A stretch of DNA of 64,000 nucleotides from an uncultured Clostridia bacterium. Lineage in GTDB: Bacteria > Bacillota > Clostridia > Oscillospirales > Oscillospiraceae. Positions within the stretch are counted from its first letter, which is position 1. Each line of letters opens with the position of its first letter. The notes under the pieces are model-generated. The model was not told where the DNA came from. It did not search any database and saw only the letters and a list, made by a program, of their open reading frames with translations. The DNA lies in the NCBI GenBank assembly GCA_947307255.1, contig CAMZIO010000001.1, positions 1 to 64,000 of the forward strand, read 5' to 3'. The position numbers and the translations under genes were made by a program. Below are positions 59,701 through 64,000 of the stretch, piece by piece.

Positions 59701-62347
59701 TGACGGCGCACGCACGGCGGAGGCATTTACCGCAGATAAGAAGGATGACGGAACCTACAAGGACGTTGCAACCTTTACCACCTCCGGCTCTGAGGCCGAG
59801 CCTCTGGATCCGGCGGCTGCGGCGCTTCAGTATTGGTATACCAGCAACGACAGCCAGCGCAACGGCAACGGCAGATTCACCATGATGGCCGAGACCGGCA
59901 CCACCGTGAGGGTGATCGCCAAGTTTGCAGAGGATTCCTTCGGGCCCGATACTGACGGCGACGGGAACCCTGATCCCAACGGTGTCCCTGACGTGTGCGA
60001 GGCCTTTGTCCAGTACGTAGCCGGTGTGGGCGGAACGCTGGAAGGCAACCCCTTCTACACCTTCTCCAAGAAGACCGACGGCCTGTACGAGACTGCGGTT
60101 ACCGTGGATATGAACGCGGCGGATCCTGCGGTCAACGTTACGCCCGTGGCCAACAGCGGCTACGTCTTCGTCAACTTCACCTGCGACGCTTCTGCCAATC
60201 CCAGCGATGACGGATTGTTCAACCTGGGGTTGCAGGAGACCAACCAGACCATCACCATCACGGCAAACTTTGCTGAAGATAAGAACGGCGATGGGATCCC
60301 CGATACCCGCCAGGTGCTGATCCAGTACGTTACCGACGGCAACGGCGCACTGGTGGATGAGGACGACGTGTATGACGCCTTCAATGCCAAGACCTACAAC
60401 GGTGGGACCGGCATTGCCGACCAGGTGGACAACGTGGTTTCCAAGGGACGTGCGGTAGAGGCCAATCCCAAGATGGCTCTGGACAAGTGGACCGAGGACT
60501 ATACCGAAACGGAGAGCTGGACCGGGATCATCGACTTCGGCTCTGTGGACGTCGGCACGCTCATTACGCTCACTGCGGTCTTTGCGCCGGATGAGAACGA
60601 GGACGACGTACCCGACAAGTATCAGGTCCTGATCCACTACGTCATGGATGACGTCGATCACGGAACGGTGGCAGGCGCGGAATACGAAGCCATTTATGAG
60701 CGCGATCCGGAGACGCTGGATTACGCACAGACCGTGGCGGTTACCACCTCCGGCAATACGGTTACACCCAAGACCGGCTGGGCTTTGGATTACTGGACGA
60801 ACGACGTCAATGACGACACCGATTACGAAGGCGTGTTCGAGCTGGGTATGCAGGAGGTTGGCCGGACCATTACGCTTACGGCAGTGATGGCGGAGGACGT
60901 GGACGGCGACAATACGCCCGATAAGTACCAGGTGCTGATCCAGTACGTTTCTTCGGATGAAACGAAGGGCGAGATCACCGGAGCGACCTATGAATCCTTT
61001 ACCGCTGATAAGACCGCCGACGGCAGCTATGCAAGCTACGTGTCGAACGTAAGATCCAGCGGCACGCAGGTTCAGAGCGCGGCGGGCTATGCGGTTGACA
61101 AGTGGACGGAGGACTATAACCAGCCCAATACCAGCAACGACAACGGCCGCTTTAACTTCGGAACGGTGGAGACCGGAACGGTGATTACCATTACGGTTAG
61201 CTTTGATGAGGATGACGACCAGAGCGGGATCCCCGACAAGTATGAACTGACCGTTACCTACAAGATTGTCAACGGCAAGTGGGCCAACGGCTCGGATCGT
61301 ATGGATTGCACGCTGGTAAAGCTGGACAGAAACGGCAATCGGGATGCAAATGGCACGGCGGTTCTGGGCAATACGCTGCCCACGTCGCGTGAGATCGTTC
61401 CCGACAGAGGATATCAGAAGTCCGGCACGTGGAATCCGAGCGCTACCGCGCGGACGGCTGTGAGCGAAGACACCGTATTTACGCTGACGCTCAAGAAAGC
61501 CGAGTCCGTTACGCCGATCACGACGGCTTACACGCTGTGCTATGAGTCCAATGGCGGCACGGAGTATCCGGATGAGAGATACAGCGCCGGCACGCTGGTC
61601 AGACTGAACAAGCGCCCCGTGAGAGAAGGGTATACCTTCAACGGCTGGTATGCGGACGCAGCGCTGACGGAACCCATTACCGAGATTATCATGAACGGAG
61701 ACCGGATGGTTTACGCCGGCTGGACGCAGACGGGAACGGGCTCCGGCACCACGCCCGCAGGCAACACCGACTGTCCGAGAGACAATACCTGCCCGCTGGC
61801 CCCGTTCAAGGATCTTGATATGCACGCCTGGTACCACGACGGTATCCACTATTGCCTGGAGAAGCACCTGATGGAAGGTGTCGGCAACGGATACTTCCAG
61901 CCCAGCGGAAACGTCAGCCGTGCGCAGATCGTTACGATCCTCTGGCGTATGGAGGGCAAACCGGCGGCCGGCAAGAACGTCTTTACGGACGTCGTAAAGG
62001 GCAGCTGGTATGATGCGGCTGTGGCATGGGCTGCAGGGAACGGAATCGTTGAGGGCTATGGCAACGGCAAGTTTGGCCCCAACGACAGCATCACGCGCGA
62101 GCAGTTCGCTGCGATCCTGTATCGCTACGCGGCGTTCAAGGGCTATGACATCAGCAAGCAGGCCAATCTGGGCGCCTATGCAGACGCAAAGGAGATCAGC
62201 AGTTGGGCGGCTTCGGCAATGGGCTGGGCCAATGCGAACGGCTTGATCACCGGCGTTACGACGCGCACGCTTGAGCCGCGCGGTACGGCTACACGCGCGC
62301 AGGCTGCGGCGATCATTCAGCGCTTCTGCCAGAATCTGGCAAAGTGA
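53711..62347 (+). CDS. Giant secreted SLH-domain multi-repeat surface protein (~2878 aa)
   Basis: signal peptide LHKALSLFLALVMCVSLIPWEITARA; DUF6273-like N-terminal domain (YGGLQWRVLDGEADSGNGTGMLLLSEKALG...RLRPAFYLNPAAVLFVSE); CxxC array; YDG/MBG-like and InlB-like repeats; ~11 D-x-N-x-D-G-x-P-D units; three C-terminal SLH domains. Confidence 0.92.
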   Translation: MSMTKNRLHKALSLFLALVMCVSLIPWEITARAASALSPVAAGLEAVRDYQDGQQAGKASNYYEYVYYGGLQWRVLDGEADSGNGTGMLLLSEKALGDVFPMHAHYYGIYPGSKDYNSTTKGYLALDVRKYLTGQGTYTPFQTCRAINDKELYPAEWKNSNYYRSVIADDPNNANDEFDHGPQPGVQYYVIDQENYIEETETLTDETFALGAYYTKDSGNTDPENTFVPGTTYYYDASTYKEWDSAGKDKFDSGQVYYRFYLYTEDNLNTYGFVPIMGTRYYNGYRKGYTTGVISGRSAAHENFANDYGISNAEQAAVLPATKSGVPAHKITAETTYSSPLDDDTYFLLSAEEGFSPEYGFGVKGNRIAKTTGGSARPWMLRTAYRDYLYVGAMSSSGTLARIKGNAPSSRLRPAFYLNPAAVLFVSEAGTGGKAGATSSTFSAFASAATQRWKLTLRDSTLSVDASAAAVNGNTVDVDYSGASATGENVWLSAIVTDGAGKQIYGYTKLEKIDVPGKQAGRTQLTLPTALVNGVETQLTPDNCRIQVFLERCGGAQETDYASKPVVLNVPQCENAEHVWSEWELPEEVSCTEGYTKTRYCLFCGTEESETVAPAGHDPVCHVQVNAKCEDGECGIGEYWECTVCGRLFKDAACTEEVANLSALVIYPTHETVKEYHVASDPHFHYASKVCVNCGNTIEVNNGRTKWSVHTGVTCAEGGVCTTCGAEVPAGHAINTINSTSLIRYSVAPTCTEPGVGVYRCLLCGEEVDGIEVPELGHMWSGRVKVRTETYDLDGLNYRYCTRCGETDITEVPLNRLPATIVITGPESFVNETGAPVTATPDDSGTFRFDHYAVDERGATTEATGLLPEGVNYNATIRWYKHEATGARYEWDHAPSTPGTYSLGISASIANTTEVDDNGNPVHSYLATEEVFFDFEILAPSGENLITAFEVPGQVGESAINHGQGTIVFTMPYNTSDEDMRALAPSTVSVSDNATLIEPADPETARDYFNSPSGVKYVVRAQDGSEKTYWVSAVRESADRTVSFETYGGSTHRSRPVTIGETYGGEQDSEGYDHALPVPTKEGFVFEGWYLEDGEQPGTVFATLIDNDSVVTVTTDHTLYAKWRELKTIVPVGTNVEYDYDGNPHPYFPKAQIYGTDPAEYVEADADTMNGFVVTYTDASGQTTDTAPSAVGVYDVTYTRAADDVYRAMTPDGTAKLTIKYSHYYTVTYQDGLDGDVFEDQVFTDVAPDSPTPPFDGEIPPREGYVFAGWQPEVAATVTADATYVAQWKADDNGDGVADERQVFVEYVSADETKGTVTGETEVFTAEEGESWVTVRTTAEGVTATPKTGYQLENWTNSENDNTNTTGAFAFGAVHVGTTITVTANWSRAAQTLTPVSEEQTRIYDGTPKHYLPKASVDRSNPVEYVQASEDDANGFRVEYKGANDAAYTTTAPSAIGTYSVRFSRSADNTYAAMDGGTGTLVIEAGTHYTVTYSDGENNAVFPEQKYEDLNPDSPTPPFDGEIPPREGYVFAGWQPEVAATVTADATYVAQWKADDNGDGIADDCQIFVEYVSADETKGTVTGATEVFSGEKNGDVIEVVTTARDVTATPAEGYVLDCWTNSKNNDTSADGRFDLGLIRAAGQTITVTAQWTADENNDGTPDEYQVFVQYVSESDDKGTVTPVNAAEVYTAAMNEDGSYKTVVNLTTAGAAAQAGSHYAFDRFTNSFDGQTDYDDGVFKLMNVPVGTTVTVTAHFSQDSNNDGTPDEYQVFVQYVSESDDKGTVTPVNAAEVYTAAMNEDGSYKTVVNLTTAGAAAQAGSHYAFDRFTNSFDGQTDYDDGVFKLMNVPVGTTVTVTAHFSQDSNNDGTPDRYQVFVQYVSESTAKGTVSGNTEQVFSAEQKEDGSYEAYADVNTQAVTATGKDGYALDRFTNDYNSTVSMDGVLNLASVPVGRTITVTARFAADQYGPDGETGDGIADKYQVIVLYEVDAPDQGKIVDGARTAEAFTADKKDDGTYKDVATFTTSGSEAEPLDPAAAALQYWYTSNDSQRNGNGRFTMMAETGTTVRVIAKFAEDSFGPDTDGDGNPDPNGVPDVCEAFVQYVAGVGGTLEGNPFYTFSKKTDGLYETAVTVDMNAADPAVNVTPVANSGYVFVNFTCDASANPSDDGLFNLGLQETNQTITITANFAEDKNGDGIPDTRQVLIQYVTDGNGALVDEDDVYDAFNAKTYNGGTGIADQVDNVVSKGRAVEANPKMALDKWTEDYTETESWTGIIDFGSVDVGTLITLTAVFAPDENEDDVPDKYQVLIHYVMDDVDHGTVAGAEYEAIYERDPETLDYAQTVAVTTSGNTVTPKTGWALDYWTNDVNDDTDYEGVFELGMQEVGRTITLTAVMAEDVDGDNTPDKYQVLIQYVSSDETKGEITGATYESFTADKTADGSYASYVSNVRSSGTQVQSAAGYAVDKWTEDYNQPNTSNDNGRFNFGTVETGTVITITVSFDEDDDQSGIPDKYELTVTYKIVNGKWANGSDRMDCTLVKLDRNGNRDANGTAVLGNTLPTSREIVPDRGYQKSGTWNPSATARTAVSEDTVFTLTLKKAESVTPITTAYTLCYESNGGTEYPDERYSAGTLVRLNKRPVREGYTFNGWYADAALTEPITEIIMNGDRMVYAGWTQTGTGSGTTPAGNTDCPRDNTCPLAPFKDLDMHAWYHDGIHYCLEKHLMEGVGNGYFQPSGNVSRAQIVTILWRMEGKPAAGKNVFTDVVKGSWYDAAVAWAAGNGIVEGYGNGKFGPNDSITREQFAAILYRYAAFKGYDISKQANLGAYADAKEISSWAASAMGWANANGLITGVTTRTLEPRGTATRAQAAAIIQRFCQNLAK
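58676..59299 (+). repeat. Near-identical tandem duplication, 2 x 312 bp, inside SLH gene
   Basis: 58676-58987 and 58988-59299 encode the same 104 aa; only a silent-type/adjacent base differences seen (e.g. ttcgtGcag vs ttcgtCcag). Confidence 0.92.
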
Positions 62348-62427
62348 TCACCGCCTGCACGCTTATATCCTTGCCTTGCTGGACAGGATAAGGGCGTAAG
62401 GCGCGATAGATCATCTTCCTCTTATTG

Positions 62428-62463
62428 GCGAGCGGCGGGAAATCCCGCCGCTCGCCGCTTTTC
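62428..62463 (+). terminator. Hairpin downstream of the SLH gene
   Basis: gcgagcggcggga-aa-tcccgccgctcgc then cgctttt. Confidence 0.6.
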
Positions 62464-62598
62464 AAAAGGGATTCCATCCTTGCGCGGAGCGCTGCGGGAA
62501 GTATGCAGAATCCTCCGCTTGCCGTGCAAAAGTCCGGTTTACACCCGGAATTTTTCGTGGTATACTGTTTTGGACACAGAAGGAAAGGGGGAGGGGAA

Positions 62599-63753
62599 AT
62601 GGGCCGTTTGCGCGAGCTGCTGCATGATATGGTGCGCCAGGCGGATCTGGTGCTGCTGGCGCTGTGTTCGCTTGCAACGCTCTATGGCATGGTGCTGATT
62701 CTCAGCGCCACACATACGGTGTACAATGGTTCGCTCAGGCGCGTATTTGTGCAGGGGCTGGGCTGGATGATCGGCATTGCGGCGTACTTTTTCCTCTCCT
62801 CGCTGGACGTGGCGGAGCTGAGCAAGCGCTGGAAATGGCTCTTTGGCTTCAACGTCGGGTTTATCCTGCTGCTGCTCACACCGCTGGGGCTGACGCGCAA
62901 CAACAACCGCGCCTGGCTGGGAATTGGGGATTTTCCCCTTACCGTGCAGCCGGCGGAGGTGGTGAAGATCACGTTCATTCTGCTGCTGGCGCGGCAGATG
63001 GTGGAGCTGCGCGAAACGCGCGATCTCAAGCGGTTTACCAACGTCGTGCAGCCGACGGCGCACGTGCTGTTCATGTTCGTGCTTTACTATCTGATTTCGG
63101 GCGACGCGGGCAGCGGCCTGGTGTACCTGTTCGTCTTTATCTGCATGGCGTTTGCCGCGGGCTTTGCCGCGCGCTGGATGGTGTTGGGCGTCGGCGGCGC
63201 GGTGGGCGGACTGGTGGCGGCGTGGCATCTGGATCTTTTGCGCGGCGATTGGTATAAGCGTATTATGGTCGTGCTGGACCACAGCTTTGATCCCCAGGGC
63301 AAGGGCTGGCAGCAGACGCGCGGGATGCTGGCGCTGGGCGCCGGTAAGCTGACCGGGCAGGGCTTGTTTCACGGTATGTTGACGCAGTCGCGTTATCGCA
63401 CCAGCCTGCCCGAACGGCAGACGGATTTCATCTTCTGCGTCGCGGGGGAGGAGCTGGGCTTTGTCGGCTGTCTGCTGATCCTGCTGATCCTGTTTGCCAT
63501 CGTGGTGCGCTGCCTGGTTGTGGCGCACGAGGCTGCCACGCAGATGGAGGCGCTGGTATGCGTCGGGATGGCAGCCATGCTGGTGTTTCAGACGGTTGCC
63601 AACGTCGGTATGTGTCTGTTTTTGCTGCCGGTGGTGGGCTTGACGCTGCCGTTTTTCAGCTACGGCGGCTCGTCCATCGTAACGCTGTTTGCCGCGATGG
63701 GCATCGTTTCCGGTATTAAAAAACGATCGCGCCCGGAGTGGCTGAACAATTGA
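62599..63753 (+). CDS. FtsW/RodA/SpoVE-family SEDS protein
   Basis: ten TM segments; SRYRTSLPERQTDFIFCVAGEELGFVG and LPFFSYGGSSIVTLF motifs. Confidence 0.93.
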   Translation: MGRLRELLHDMVRQADLVLLALCSLATLYGMVLILSATHTVYNGSLRRVFVQGLGWMIGIAAYFFLSSLDVAELSKRWKWLFGFNVGFILLLLTPLGLTRNNNRAWLGIGDFPLTVQPAEVVKITFILLLARQMVELRETRDLKRFTNVVQPTAHVLFMFVLYYLISGDAGSGLVYLFVFICMAFAAGFAARWMVLGVGGAVGGLVAAWHLDLLRGDWYKRIMVVLDHSFDPQGKGWQQTRGMLALGAGKLTGQGLFHGMLTQSRYRTSLPERQTDFIFCVAGEELGFVGCLLILLILFAIVVRCLVVAHEAATQMEALVCVGMAAMLVFQTVANVGMCLFLLPVVGLTLPFFSYGGSSIVTLFAAMGIVSGIKKRSRPEWLNN

Positions 63754-63760
63754 AGCAACG

Positions 63761-63788
63761 AAGCCCGGCTGTGCCGGGCTCTTTTTTT
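63761..63788 (+). terminator. Rho-independent terminator
   Basis: agcccggc-tgt-gccgggct ctttttttt. Confidence 0.8.
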
Positions 63789-63908
63789 GCGCGCGGCAGG
63801 CGGCAAATTTACGCGAGAATCCCTTGTAATTGCCAAGGGCCTGTGATAAAATATATCCTGCTAAAATAGGTTTGATAGAAGTTTTCTGATAGAAAGGCGG
63901 AATGAACA

Positions 63909-64000
63909 GTGAAAATCGTCGTATTGGCCGGCGGGCTGAGTATGGAGCGCAACGTTTCCCTCTCCAGCGGAACGAAGGTGTGCCGTGCGCTGCGTGCGCG
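63909..64000 (+). CDS. ddl: D-alanine--D-alanine ligase, N-terminal part (GTG start, truncated by window end)
   Basis: VKIVVLAGGLSMERNVSLSSGTKVCRALRAR. Confidence 0.75.
   Translation, partial: MKIVVLAGGLSMERNVSLSSGTKVCRALRA

Noticed and set aside
57586-61260. Repeats considered as a CRISPR array or DNA-level satellite
   Set aside because: They are in-frame protein modules of ~300 bp with divergent codons, not short direct repeats with spacers.
54935-61867. 2310-aa open frame on the minus strand, antisense to the SLH gene
   Set aside because: It is a by-product of the sense gene's biased codon usage and repeats; the translation just mirrors the repeats, no family motif is recognisable, and no minus-strand promoter or RBS was seen. 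Ribo-seq would settle it.
1-64000. tRNA, rRNA, CRISPR, phage or transposase genes
   Set aside because: None recognised on either strand by eye; tRNAscan-SE, Infernal and IS searches would be needed to exclude small or divergent ones.

Overview
This 64 kb window looks like a chromosomal segment of a GC-rich, Gram-positive (Clostridia-like) bacterium. Most of it is housekeeping: an ECF transporter ATPase/permease set with truA, a zinc-finger Clp ATPase, a two-component system, rpoD-dnaG, murC, murI, cca, csaB, ruvX, the rpmG-secE-nusG-rplK-rplA-rplJ-rplL ribosomal/transcription operon, upp, tsaB/tsaE, an FtsW/RodA-family gene and the start of ddl. The most notable accessory structures are: (1) an AT-rich ~2.9 kb cassette (type II thioesterase plus ABC exporter) directly after rplL, bounded by a 106-bp direct repeat with one mismatch; each repeat copy carries the same promoter and an inverted repeat. 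(2) A LytTR/DUF3021/ABC module bounded by a ~37-bp duplication of the 3' end of a DUF554 gene. (3) A CsaB-MurJ fusion protein. (4) A ~2880-aa secreted SLH-domain protein with about 11 D-x-N-x-D-G-type repeat units, including a near-identical 312-bp tandem duplication and an N-terminal array of CxxC motifs. (5) A decayed serine-hydrolase pseudogene. (6) A small D-glutamate neighbourhood (murI, LysR regulator, D-glutamate cyclase-like). No rRNA, tRNA, CRISPR array or transposase was recognised. All assignments come from reading motifs by eye; no database search was run.
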